Assembly: GCF_006402735.1 (NCBI RefSeq)
Contig: NZ_CP017174.1
Span: 5,397,001-5,461,000, forward strand
DNA: 64,000 nucleotides
From: Myxococcus xanthus
GTDB lineage: Bacteria > Myxococcota > Myxococcia > Myxococcales > Myxococcaceae
Reading direction: 5' to 3'
Each line of letters opens with the position of its first letter. Position 1 is the stretch's first letter. Both the position numbers and the translations under genes were made by a program. The notes under the pieces were generated by a model. The model had not been told where the DNA came from. It searched no databases and worked only from the letters and a program-made list of their open reading frames with translations. Positions 51,840-60,939 of this stretch are shown here, one piece after another.

Positions 51840-52877
51840 ATGGCTACCCACTTCGACCCCAGCGCCGCCGCCCAGCCGGACTCCGGCGTGTTCGGCCTCC
51901 CCCACTCCCCGGAAGAGGCGCACGTCGTCCTCATCCCCGTTCCCTTCGAGGCCACCACCAGTTACGGCGGTGGCACGTCCGAGGGGCCGACCGCCGTCCT
52001 GGAAGCCAGCCGGCAGGTCGACCTCTTCGACGTGGAGACGGGTCGCCCCTACGAGCGTGGCATCGCCATGCTCCCCGAGCCCCAGGAGCTGCGCGACTGG
52101 AACACCCGCGCCAAGGAGCGCGCCCAGGTCGTCATCGAGGCCGGTGGCATCCACTCCGGCGAGGCCGCGCTGATTCAGGCCGCGCAGGACGTGAATGTCC
52201 TCTGCGACCAGATGAACGAGCACGTCTACCGCACCACCAAGCACTGGTTGGACCAGGGCAAGCGCGTGGCCGCGGTGGGCGGTGACCACTCCATCTCCTA
52301 CGGCATCATCCGCGCGCACGCGGAGAAGTACCCTGGCATGGGCGTGCTGCACCTGGACGCGCACGCCGACCTGCGCGTGGCCTACGAGGGCTTCACCTGG
52401 TCCCACGCGTCCATCATGTACAACGTCGCGGAGCGCATCCCCGGCGTGAAGACGCTGGTCCAGGTGGGCCTGCGCGACATGAGCGCGGAGGAGCACCAGT
52501 ACATCGCGGACTCCAACGGCCGCGTGCACGGCTTCTTCGACGCCGCCCTCCAGAACAAGCGCTTCGACGGCGTGCCCTGGAACCGGCAGGTGGATGAGAT
52601 GGTCGCCCTGCTCCCGAAGCAGGTCTACCTGTCCTTCGACATCGACGGGCTGGACCCCGTGCTCTGCCCCCACACGGGCACCCCGGTGCCCGGTGGACTG
52701 TCCTTCTCCGAGGCAGTGGCCCTCATCGCCGGTGTGGTCCGCTCCGGGCGTACCATCGTGGGCTTCGACCTCACCGAGGTGGCCCCCGACCCCGAGGGCG
52801 GCGAGTGGGACGGCAACGTCGGCGCCCGGCTCCTGTACAAGATGATTGGCTGGATGCTGAAGTCGCAGCAGGCCTGA
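51840..52877 (+). CDS. speB: Agmatinase / arginase-family ureohydrolase
   Basis: The 345-aa protein has all ureohydrolase metal motifs: VGGDHSISYGI, HLDAHADLRVAYEG and SFDIDGLDPVLCPHTG, plus EVAPDPEGG near the end. It should hydrolyse a guanidino compound, most often agmatine to putrescine and urea. Agmatinase versus arginase or another guanidino-acid hydrolase cannot be told apart by eye, so the gene symbol is provisional. ATG 51840 starts MATHFDPSAAAQ; the frame is open to 51738 but would overlap the ankyrin gene. The promoter or ribosome site is not obvious. Confidence 0.85.
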   Translation: MATHFDPSAAAQPDSGVFGLPHSPEEAHVVLIPVPFEATTSYGGGTSEGPTAVLEASRQVDLFDVETGRPYERGIAMLPEPQELRDWNTRAKERAQVVIEAGGIHSGEAALIQAAQDVNVLCDQMNEHVYRTTKHWLDQGKRVAAVGGDHSISYGIIRAHAEKYPGMGVLHLDAHADLRVAYEGFTWSHASIMYNVAERIPGVKTLVQVGLRDMSAEEHQYIADSNGRVHGFFDAALQNKRFDGVPWNRQVDEMVALLPKQVYLSFDIDGLDPVLCPHTGTPVPGGLSFSEAVALIAGVVRSGRTIVGFDLTEVAPDPEGGEWDGNVGARLLYKMIGWMLKSQQA

Positions 52878-52920
52878 CGTCTCGTCACGCGAAGCACCCC
52901 TGGAGGGGTGCCATCGCGCA

Positions 52921-53916
52921 TCAGGTGCTCCGCGGCAGCATCAAGCTGAACGTGGAGCCCTGGCCGGGCCGTGACTGGACGGACAGCGCGCCCCCCTGCA
53001 GGCGCACCAGCTCCGAGGCCACGTACAGCTCCGGTCCGCAGACGCCCTTCGCATCCGTCCGGAAGGGCGTGAAGAGGTGGGCCAGCGCCTCCGCGGCCAG
53101 CCCCGGCCCCACGTCCTTCACGCGCACCGTGACCTGCGTCTGAGAGACCTCGAGCGCCACCTCCGCGGCCCCCTGCCGGACCGCGTTCGCCAGCAGCACG
53201 TCGAACACCTGCCGGATGCGCGGCGGGTCCACCTGCGCGTGGACCGGCGCGTCGGGGGCATCCAACGTGACGTGTGCGCCATGTGCCGCCACCGCGTCGC
53301 GCAGGTGCTGGCCCACGTCCGTCTCGATTCGCTTCAACGTCGCCTCGCCCGAGGACAGCCACGACAGCTCGCGCAGGTGACGGCCCACGGCTTCGATGGA
53401 CTGGAGCTGCGCGGCCAGCGTGTCCAGCGCCGCGCGGTCCACGGAGGGCGTGCATTCCAGCCGGCGAAGCTGCTCGCGGGCCGTGTCGAGCGGGCCCTGG
53501 AGCGCCTGCGCCACCCACTGCCCCAGCGCGCCCACGGGGGACGCCGCGTGCTCCATCCGAGGCTCCGGCGAGGCGGCCAGGGACCTGTGGATGACCGATT
53601 CGAAGTCGGTGATTTCAAAGGGCTTGTGGAGGAAGGCGAACGCCTCGGGCGCGCCCTGGGGCAGCACCGCGCTGAGGAGGATGACGGGCACGTCCTTGAG
53701 CTGTGCCTCCTGCTTCATCCGGCGACAGAGCTCCACGCCGCTCAGCCGCGGCATCATGTGGTCCGTCACCACCAGTTGAGGATGCCGGGCACGCGCCAGG
53801 CCGAGCGCCTCCTCACCATCCCGCGCTCTCAAGACGTCGTGCCCCAGGTCCTCCACGACTTGACTGAGAACCTCCAACACCGCCGGCTCATCGTCCGCGA
53901 CCAGGACGAGACTCAT
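52921..53916 (-). CDS. Receiver domain fused to a degenerate histidine-kinase module
   Basis: The 331-aa protein begins with a response-regulator receiver (MSLVLVADDEPAVLEVLSQV, phospho-acceptor Asp52 in VVTDHMMPRLSG, then LLSAV and FLHKPF). It ends with a GHKL ATPase: NAVRQG (N box), VKDVGPGL (G1), LFTPF and the GQGSTFSLMLP end. Between them, the H-box region reads AQALQGPL where kinases have the SHELRTPL-type motif, so the phospho-acceptor His appears missing. It could modulate other kinases or bind ATP without autophosphorylating. The start is ATG 53916; the frame is open to 54027. It is divergent from the HtrA gene. Confidence 0.82.
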   Translation of the reverse strand: MSLVLVADDEPAVLEVLSQVVEDLGHDVLRARDGEEALGLARARHPQLVVTDHMMPRLSGVELCRRMKQEAQLKDVPVILLSAVLPQGAPEAFAFLHKPFEITDFESVIHRSLAASPEPRMEHAASPVGALGQWVAQALQGPLDTAREQLRRLECTPSVDRAALDTLAAQLQSIEAVGRHLRELSWLSSGEATLKRIETDVGQHLRDAVAAHGAHVTLDAPDAPVHAQVDPPRIRQVFDVLLANAVRQGAAEVALEVSQTQVTVRVKDVGPGLAAEALAHLFTPFRTDAKGVCGPELYVASELVRLQGGALSVQSRPGQGSTFSLMLPRST

Positions 53917-54160
53917 GCTTCCACTCCCTCGACTCGGCACGCTGCGACTGCTTGCGCGCCGCCAGGATAACAATCCACTCCCACGGTGTACTGACACCCC
54001 GAGAGGACGTGCATCCCAGAGATGCATTCGTTCATGGATGACCGGAGTGGTTTATGAAGAGCGAGACACCGCATCCAGGGGGCCCCGGGTAGGCTGCGGC
54101 CTTCCCGACAGTCAGAATGTCCTTCGCCCGACAATCCCTGGCGGTGCACGGAGGGTTGGA

Positions 54161-55507
<1,347 letters not shown>

Positions 55508-55575
55508 CTGTCGGGAAAAGGCGACGGGCTCCCCGTATTTCAGGACCCGCGTGACTCGCACTAACATGCGGTGTC

Positions 55576-57780
55576 ATGAGTTCCGTCCGTTACCAATCCC
55601 TTGGTCCCCTGCTGGCCGGGGAAGGCTCACGTGCCTTCCTCGGACTCGCCCTGGAGGACGGCGCGTCTCCCCGTCCCGTGGTGCTCATCTGGGCACCGCA
55701 AGATGTCGTGCAGAACCCCGAGCTGAAGGCGACCCTGCGTCGCGAGACAGCTCGCGCGCTCGTCTTCGAGCATCCGCACATCCTCCGTGTCCACGCCCTG
55801 GCCGAGCAGGACGGCGGCCTGGCCCGCGTCACCGAGTTCGCCGACGGCGAGCCCCTGCGTCGCCTGCTGGAGGCCCACCCCCGCCTGCCGCCGCACTTCG
55901 CGGCGCTCGTCGTGGCGGATGCCGCCGTGGGTCTGCACTACGCGCACGTCGCCGGCAATGACGACGGCACGCCCTTCGTGCACGGTGACGTCCGGCCCGA
56001 GACGCTGATGATTTCCTTCGGTGGTCTGACGAAGGTGACGGGCTACGGCGCGCTCGGCGTGGCTCCGCGTGAGCGCGGTGGCAAGCGCGTGAAGAACCGG
56101 CGTTTGTACAGCGCGCCCGAGCAACTCCTCGGTGGACGCGATGCGGTCAACGTCCAGTCGGACGTGTTCCTCCTGGGACTCGTGCTGCACGAGTGCCTCT
56201 CCGGGAAGATTCCCTTCAAGGATGCTGCGGACCCGGACAAGGCCGTGCTCACGCGCTCGCTGCCGCCCATGGCGCAGGATGTGCCGCTGAAGCTGGACGC
56301 GGTGCTGCGCCGGGCGACGGCGAAGCGGGCCAAGGAGCGGTATCCGACGGCGCTCGCCTTCCGCGAGGCCGTGGTCGAGGCCGTCGGCTCGCTGCCCACG
56401 CATGCGGAGTTCTCGGAGTTCCTGTCGAAGTACTTCCCGCCCGAGAGCGAGGCTCGCGCGGCGCGGCGGCGGGTGATTGAAGCGGGCATCGCCGAGGTGA
56501 TGCAGAAGGCCGGCATCGCTCCGCCCGCCGTGGCGGAGTTCCTCGCGCGCGGCGCCCTGCCCCCGGGATTGATGCCCGCGAAGTGGCCGGAGTTGCCGGG
56601 ACAGTTGCATGCCTCGGGCGCGTCCGATGGTTCGGGTGCGCAGGCTGGAAGTGGCTCGGCGGCCGGTGGCAACACGCAGGCGGCATCGGCTGCGGGTAGC
56701 ACGGGGCAGTCGGGCTCCGGTTCGGCGGGGGCCCAGACGCAGTCCGGTGCGGGTAGCCACGCGCAGAATGGCGCGGGTGCACAGACTCAGTCCGGTGCAG
56801 GTGGCCAGGCGCAGTCCGGCGCGGGCGCTCAGTCGCATTCAAGCGCACAGACTCAGTCCAATACTGGTGGCCCGTCTCAGGCTGGCGCAGGCGCACAGGC
56901 CCACTCCGGCGCGGGCACACAACATCAGTCCGGTGCAGGCACTCAGGCCCCTTCAGGCTCAGGCACACAGGCTCAGTCCGGCGCGGGCGCCCCTGCGCAG
57001 GCTGGTGCAGGCGCACAGGCCCACTCCGGCGCGGGCGCACAACCTCAGTCCGGCGAGGGTACTCAGACGCATCCCGGCGCCACGGGCACGGGGGCCTCAG
57101 CAGGAGCCGCTGTGCCCACCGGCACGATGGGCACGGGAGCACACGCGCCCTCCACGACGCCTCCCGCCGCGCAGAAGCAGTCGCGCACCTGGATGGCCTT
57201 CGTGGGCGTTGGTCTGGCGCTCACGGTAGGCGCGGGGGCCGTCGTGCTCAGCCGGCTGCCCTCCAACATCGAGTCCGAGCTCGAGGACGCGGGAAGCACC
57301 GACGCGCTGCCCGTCGACGCCGGCGTGACGCTGGATGCGGGCCCCGTGGACGCCGGCATTCCCATGGGCACGCTCGACGTCACCGTGGACCCGCGCGTGG
57401 AGGTCTCGATTCCTGGCCAGTACCTGGGCCGCACACCGGTCTCCGCGGCCGTGCCCGCGGGCCGTCACGTGCTGACGCTCAGCAACCCGGTGCTCGGCAT
57501 CCAGACGACACGGGTCATCACCGTGCCAGCGGGTGGCCGTTCCTCGCAGCAGATCTTCCTCAACAAGGGCTTCGCGAACGTACGCGCCCCGGAGGGCGCC
57601 ATCGTCACGGTGGATGGCCGGCTCATCGGTGCCGCGCCCATCGAGGAACTGGACCTGTACGAAGGCACGCACCAGCTCCTGGTCATCGTGAACAGCTCCC
57701 GGTGGCAGAAGACGTTCAAGGTGGAGCCGGGCCAGCGCGTCACCTTCGACGTCAACTTCGAGAAGCCCGAAGAGGAGTAA
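55576..57780 (+). CDS. Pseudokinase-like protein with Gln/Ser/Gly/Ala linker, membrane helix and PEGA domains
   Basis: The 734-aa protein begins with a Hanks-type kinase fold (about 1-275) showing YSAPEQLLGG and SDVFLLGLVLHECLSGKIPF. Several catalytic features are degenerate. The glycine loop is LLAGEGSRAFLG, the beta-3 lysine motif is replaced by VVLIWA, HRD-K-N reads HGDVRPET (136-143) and the DFG position reads GYG (156-158). Residues ~345-530 are a low-complexity linker of repeating S-G-A-G-A-Q units. A membrane helix follows at about 538-561 (TWMAFVGVGLALTVGAGAVV), then two PEGA-type beta repeats (LDVTVDPRVEVSIPGQYLG, ANVRAPEGAIVTVDG) that would be extracytoplasmic. It looks like a membrane-spanning sensor or scaffold, not an active kinase. 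Confidence 0.85.
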   Translation: MSSVRYQSLGPLLAGEGSRAFLGLALEDGASPRPVVLIWAPQDVVQNPELKATLRRETARALVFEHPHILRVHALAEQDGGLARVTEFADGEPLRRLLEAHPRLPPHFAALVVADAAVGLHYAHVAGNDDGTPFVHGDVRPETLMISFGGLTKVTGYGALGVAPRERGGKRVKNRRLYSAPEQLLGGRDAVNVQSDVFLLGLVLHECLSGKIPFKDAADPDKAVLTRSLPPMAQDVPLKLDAVLRRATAKRAKERYPTALAFREAVVEAVGSLPTHAEFSEFLSKYFPPESEARAARRRVIEAGIAEVMQKAGIAPPAVAEFLARGALPPGLMPAKWPELPGQLHASGASDGSGAQAGSGSAAGGNTQAASAAGSTGQSGSGSAGAQTQSGAGSHAQNGAGAQTQSGAGGQAQSGAGAQSHSSAQTQSNTGGPSQAGAGAQAHSGAGTQHQSGAGTQAPSGSGTQAQSGAGAPAQAGAGAQAHSGAGAQPQSGEGTQTHPGATGTGASAGAAVPTGTMGTGAHAPSTTPPAAQKQSRTWMAFVGVGLALTVGAGAVVLSRLPSNIESELEDAGSTDALPVDAGVTLDAGPVDAGIPMGTLDVTVDPRVEVSIPGQYLGRTPVSAAVPAGRHVLTLSNPVLGIQTTRVITVPAGGRSSQQIFLNKGFANVRAPEGAIVTVDGRLIGAAPIEELDLYEGTHQLLVIVNSSRWQKTFKVEPGQRVTFDVNFEKPEEE
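56620..57130 (+). repeat. Degenerate short tandem repeat in the pseudokinase linker
   Basis: About 500 bp of imperfect repeats encode variants of S-G-A-G-A/T-Q-x-Q/H. The codon pattern recurs around TCCGGCGCGGGC and CAGTCCGGTGCAGG. Adjacent copies differ at third positions and by small in-frame indels, so it looks like slippage-driven expansion kept in frame by selection. Confidence 0.8.
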
Positions 57781-57795
57781 CCGGGGTGGCAATCT

Positions 57796-57826
57796 CCGCG
57801 GCGTGAACACTCGTTTCACGCCGCGG
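57796..57826 (+). terminator. Strong 12-bp hairpin after the pseudokinase gene
   Basis: CCGCGGCGTGAA (57796-57807) and TTCACGCCGCGG (57815-57826) form a perfect stem with a 7-nt loop, 15 nt past the stop. No T-run follows (TTGCGG), so it is either a weak/rho-assisted terminator or an mRNA-stabilising structure. Confidence 0.5.
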
Positions 57827-57864
57827 TTGCGGTGCCTTCGGGGCGCGACCACACTCCCGCGCCC

Positions 57865-59124
57865 ATGAACACCCCCGCCACGGAGTTCGACATCATCGTC
57901 TGGGGCGCCACCGGCTTCACCGGGCGCCTGGTCGCCGAATATCTCGCCAGGACCCAGGACAGCCACCGCGCGCGGTGGGCCCTGGCGGGGCGCGACCTCG
58001 GCAAGCTGGAGAAGGTCCGGCAGGGGCTGGCGGCGATTGCGCCCTCCTTCGCGGAGCTGCCGCTGCTCGTCGCGGACGCGCGCGACGCCGCGTCACTGGA
58101 TGCCCTGGTCCCTCGCACCCGCGTGGTCTGCACCACGGTGGGCCCTTACGCACGTTACGGCAGCGAGCTCGTCGCCGCGTGTGTCCGGGCTGGCGTCAGC
58201 TACTGCGACCTGACGGGTGAAGTGCAGTGGATGCGGCGGATGATTGACGCCCACCACGAGCAGGCGCGTCAGAGCGGCGCACGCATCGTCCACACCTGTG
58301 GCTTCGACTCGATTCCGTCGGACCTGGGAGTGTTGATGATGCAGGAACACATGCGGGAGCGCCACGGCGGCCACCTGGACGCCCTTCGCCTCTACATGGG
58401 CCCCATGCGTGGTGGCGCCAGTGGCGGCACGGCGGCCAGCATGGTGCAGGCCCTGGAGGAAGCTTCGACGGACCGCTCGGTGCGGCGAATCATGGCCCAC
58501 CCGCATGCGCTGGACCCCGTCCCAGGACGCTGGCCGCCCGAGTCCAAGGACGAGTTGGGCGTCCACTACAGCCAGGAGCTGGGCCAGTGGACCGGCCCGT
58601 TCTTCATGGCGACCGTGAACACGCGCGTCGTCCGGCGCAGCAACGCGCTGCTCGGCCACCCCTGGGGAGAGCGCTTCCGTTACACGGAGGTCGCCAGCTA
58701 TGGCGCCGGGCCCAAGGGCCTGCTGCGCGCCACGGGCGTCACCGTGGGCCTGGGGGGTGTTGTCGCCGCGATGCAGGTGAAGCCCCTGCGCACGCTGCTG
58801 GAGAAGAAGGTCCTGCCCGCGCCGGGTGAAGGCCCGTCTCCGGAGGCCCGGGAGAAAGGCTTCTTCGTCGCGCAGCTTCGCGGCGAAGGCAACTCTCCCC
58901 ACACCGGCAAGCAGGTGCGGCTGAAAGGCAAGGTCGCGGCGCAGGGAGACCCGGGCTACGCGGCCACGTCGCGGATGCTCGCCGAGTCCGCGCTGTGCCT
59001 CGCCTTCGACGACAATCCGACCACGGGCGGCGTGCTCACCCCGGCCTCCGCCATGGGCATGCGGCTGGTGGAGCGGCTGCGCCGCGCGGGCATGACGTTC
59101 CAGGTGGAGGAGCTGTCCACCTGA
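57865..59124 (+). CDS. Saccharopine dehydrogenase-like NAD(P)-binding oxidoreductase
   Basis: The 419-aa protein has a Rossmann start (EFDIIVWGATGFTGRLVAEYL) and the block TTVGPYARYGSELVAACVRA, YCDLTGEVQWMRRMID, HTCGFDSIPSDLGVLMMQ. These are typical of the saccharopine-dehydrogenase-like (SCCPDH / trans-acting enoyl reductase) family found in mycobacteria and myxobacteria. Some members reduce polyketide or glycolipid intermediates in trans; true lysine-pathway activity is unlikely. ATG 57865 begins MNTPATEFD and the longer open frame gives no better site. Link to the lipopeptide cluster, 20 kb away, is not suggested by position. Confidence 0.88.
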   Translation: MNTPATEFDIIVWGATGFTGRLVAEYLARTQDSHRARWALAGRDLGKLEKVRQGLAAIAPSFAELPLLVADARDAASLDALVPRTRVVCTTVGPYARYGSELVAACVRAGVSYCDLTGEVQWMRRMIDAHHEQARQSGARIVHTCGFDSIPSDLGVLMMQEHMRERHGGHLDALRLYMGPMRGGASGGTAASMVQALEEASTDRSVRRIMAHPHALDPVPGRWPPESKDELGVHYSQELGQWTGPFFMATVNTRVVRRSNALLGHPWGERFRYTEVASYGAGPKGLLRATGVTVGLGGVVAAMQVKPLRTLLEKKVLPAPGEGPSPEAREKGFFVAQLRGEGNSPHTGKQVRLKGKVAAQGDPGYAATSRMLAESALCLAFDDNPTTGGVLTPASAMGMRLVERLRRAGMTFQVEELST

Positions 59125-59152
59125 AGCCATTCCGCAACGAGCGCGCGACGTC

Positions 59153-60460
59153 CTACGCGCTCTTGCGGCGCCGCATCATCGCCTCGTACGAGCGGCCCAC
59201 GCTCTGCGAGAGGATGAGCAACTCGCCCACGTCGGGCGGAGTGAGCTGGTCCGGGCCGTTGTCCACGTAGAGCAGGTGCACGACCTTGCCGCGCACCAGC
59301 AGCGGAAGGATGACGGCCGTCTTCGGGAACCCATCACCCAGCAGCTTGTAGAACACGCCCATGGCCGCATCGCGGCGGACGGGCCCGATGTAGTGCGAGC
59401 GCGTGTCCCGCACGAGCCGGAAGGTGCTCTGCTCCCGCAGCGGCACGCCGATGCGGCGCACCACCGCGTCGCGAACGCCCGTCCCCATGCCATGCCAGCC
59501 CGTCACGAGGCTGCCCTGCACCGACAGCAGCAGGTTCCGCTTCCACTTGCCCAGCGCGAAGCGCAGCACCGTGCGCGCCACGTCCTCGCGGTCCGAGCTG
59601 CGCGCCAGCTCCGCCTGCGCTTCCGCGAAGGTCAGCGGCGTCGGCGGCGGCTCCGGTGCGCGCGGCACCTGCACAGGGAGCGGCGTGCCGCCCAGCTCGG
59701 GCGCCGGAGGCGGCACAGGCGGCTGAACCATCTGCGGCGGCACGACGATGGCCTGAGGCGTCGGCGGAGCCACGGGCGCCTGCGGCCGGACCGTCGCGGG
59801 CGGAGGCACGGGCGCCACCGGCTCGGGCGCGGCCTCCAGCACCTCCACGCCGGTGATGATCTCCTCCTCGCCCATGTCCCCGTCGTAGTCGGCGCCACCG
59901 CGCAGGGCGGAGGCGTAGACGGACTGGAACTCCTCCTCGCTCATCAAATCTGGCGGCGTCTCCGCGGCCTTGGCCAGCTCGGCCTGCGAGCCCGCTGAGG
60001 GACGAGGCCGCACCGCGTTCATGTCAATGGCGCGCAGCGGCCGGAACGCCTTGCAATAGCGGCGCAGCAGCTGGTTCATCCGGAACTCGGGGATGACCAC
60101 CGCCACCACGCGCTTGCCCGTCTTGAAGGCAATCCCGTCCAGCGTCGCGAAGTCGTGCGGGTTCACGACGGCGATGCTCAGCCGCGTCGCGTCCACCCGC
60201 ATGGGCAGGTACTCCTTGTCGTCCGCGTGGTTCGAGGAGACCAGCTCCATCGCCTTGGGGTCCGGAACCATCTCCCCGGACGCGAACGCGCTGTTGTGGA
60301 CCTTCCCCAGCGTCTTCGCCAGGTCCACCTCCGACAGCAGGCCCAGCTCCACCAGGTTCGTTCCCAGCCGCCCGCCATGCACCACCTGGGCCTCGAGCGC
60401 TTCTTCGAGTCCCTCGACGGTGACGAGACCATCCTTCAGGAGCTGTTCACCCAGGCGCAT
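59153..60460 (-). CDS. MshEN/GspE N-terminal-type signalling protein
   Basis: The 435-aa protein opens with a type II secretion GspE/MshE N-terminal domain (MRLGEQLLKDGLVTVEGLEE, QVVHGGRLGTNLVELGLLSE), repeated in degenerate form around YLPMRVDATRLSIAVVNPHD. MshEN domains can bind c-di-GMP. The middle (~215-290) is a Pro/Ala/Val-rich linker. The C-terminal ~150 residues resemble a GAF-like sensor (SLVTGWHGMG, VFYKLLGDGFPKTAVILPLL, KVVHLLYVDN). There is no secretion ATPase core, so it is a regulator or adaptor and not a pilus motor. The start is ATG 60460 (frame open to 60592). Confidence 0.72.
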   Translation of the reverse strand: MRLGEQLLKDGLVTVEGLEEALEAQVVHGGRLGTNLVELGLLSEVDLAKTLGKVHNSAFASGEMVPDPKAMELVSSNHADDKEYLPMRVDATRLSIAVVNPHDFATLDGIAFKTGKRVVAVVIPEFRMNQLLRRYCKAFRPLRAIDMNAVRPRPSAGSQAELAKAAETPPDLMSEEEFQSVYASALRGGADYDGDMGEEEIITGVEVLEAAPEPVAPVPPPATVRPQAPVAPPTPQAIVVPPQMVQPPVPPPAPELGGTPLPVQVPRAPEPPPTPLTFAEAQAELARSSDREDVARTVLRFALGKWKRNLLLSVQGSLVTGWHGMGTGVRDAVVRRIGVPLREQSTFRLVRDTRSHYIGPVRRDAAMGVFYKLLGDGFPKTAVILPLLVRGKVVHLLYVDNGPDQLTPPDVGELLILSQSVGRSYEAMMRRRKSA

Positions 60461-60525
60461 GGGGCCGCTTGTAGCCGTGCCCCGTCCCGCTCCGCAAGCA
60501 CACCCGCACCCGTGGGACGGTGCGC

Positions 60526-60912
60526 CTAGTCCTCCGGGTGATGACTGAGCGCCACGCGGTTGCCTTCGGGGTCCCGGACGTACACCGACCACCGCGTCTC
60601 GTGTTCCAGCGGCACACCCGCGCGGGTGAAGGTGTCGACCACCTCCGCTCGAGCAGCCTTCGAGATCCGGAACGCCAGCAGCAGGAGGCCCGGCGCCTCA
60701 TGGCGGAAGGGAGTGGAGACGAGCTCGCCGTCCGCCGCCTCGATGGCCAGGAAGCCGCCCCCAGGCACGCCCACCCAGATGCTCCGCAGGGAGCCGTCCG
60801 GGCGGAGATGACGGGTCAACTCCGGAAAGCCCAGCAGGTCTCTGTAGAAGCCGGTGACACACTCGATGTCCCGCGCCTGGATGGCCACGTGGTGGAAGCC
60901 CTGAACGTCCAT
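60526..60912 (-). CDS. VOC (glyoxalase-fold) family protein
   Basis: The 128-aa protein has a canonical VOC start (MDVQGFHHVAIQARDIECVT, then GFYRDLLGFPEL) and finish (WSVYVRDPEGNRVALSHHP), with the conserved metal-ligand His early and Glu late. No substrate can be named. The long frame that continues upstream through 62673 is antisense to the response regulator gene and is not coding. ATG 60912 is the family start and is 27 nt from the divergent regulator gene. Confidence 0.88.
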   Translation of the reverse strand: MDVQGFHHVAIQARDIECVTGFYRDLLGFPELTRHLRPDGSLRSIWVGVPGGGFLAIEAADGELVSTPFRHEAPGLLLLAFRISKAARAEVVDTFTRAGVPLEHETRWSVYVRDPEGNRVALSHHPED

Positions 60913-60939
60913 GACGTGGATGCTATGGTCTGCGCGCCC

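Noticed and set aside
51840..52877. Agmatinase as a precursor supplier for the ornithine residues
   Set aside because: It would make putrescine or urea, not ornithine, unless it were an arginase. It is also far from the cluster and looks like housekeeping metabolism.
56620..57130. CRISPR array or DNA satellite
   Set aside because: Repeats are imperfect, in frame and lack constant spacers; they encode a low-complexity linker.
57865..59124. A trans-acting enoyl reductase serving the lipopeptide PKS
   Set aside because: The family fits loosely, but the gene is 20 kb away among unrelated genes, and the beta-keto group is expected to be transaminated, leaving no enoyl step.
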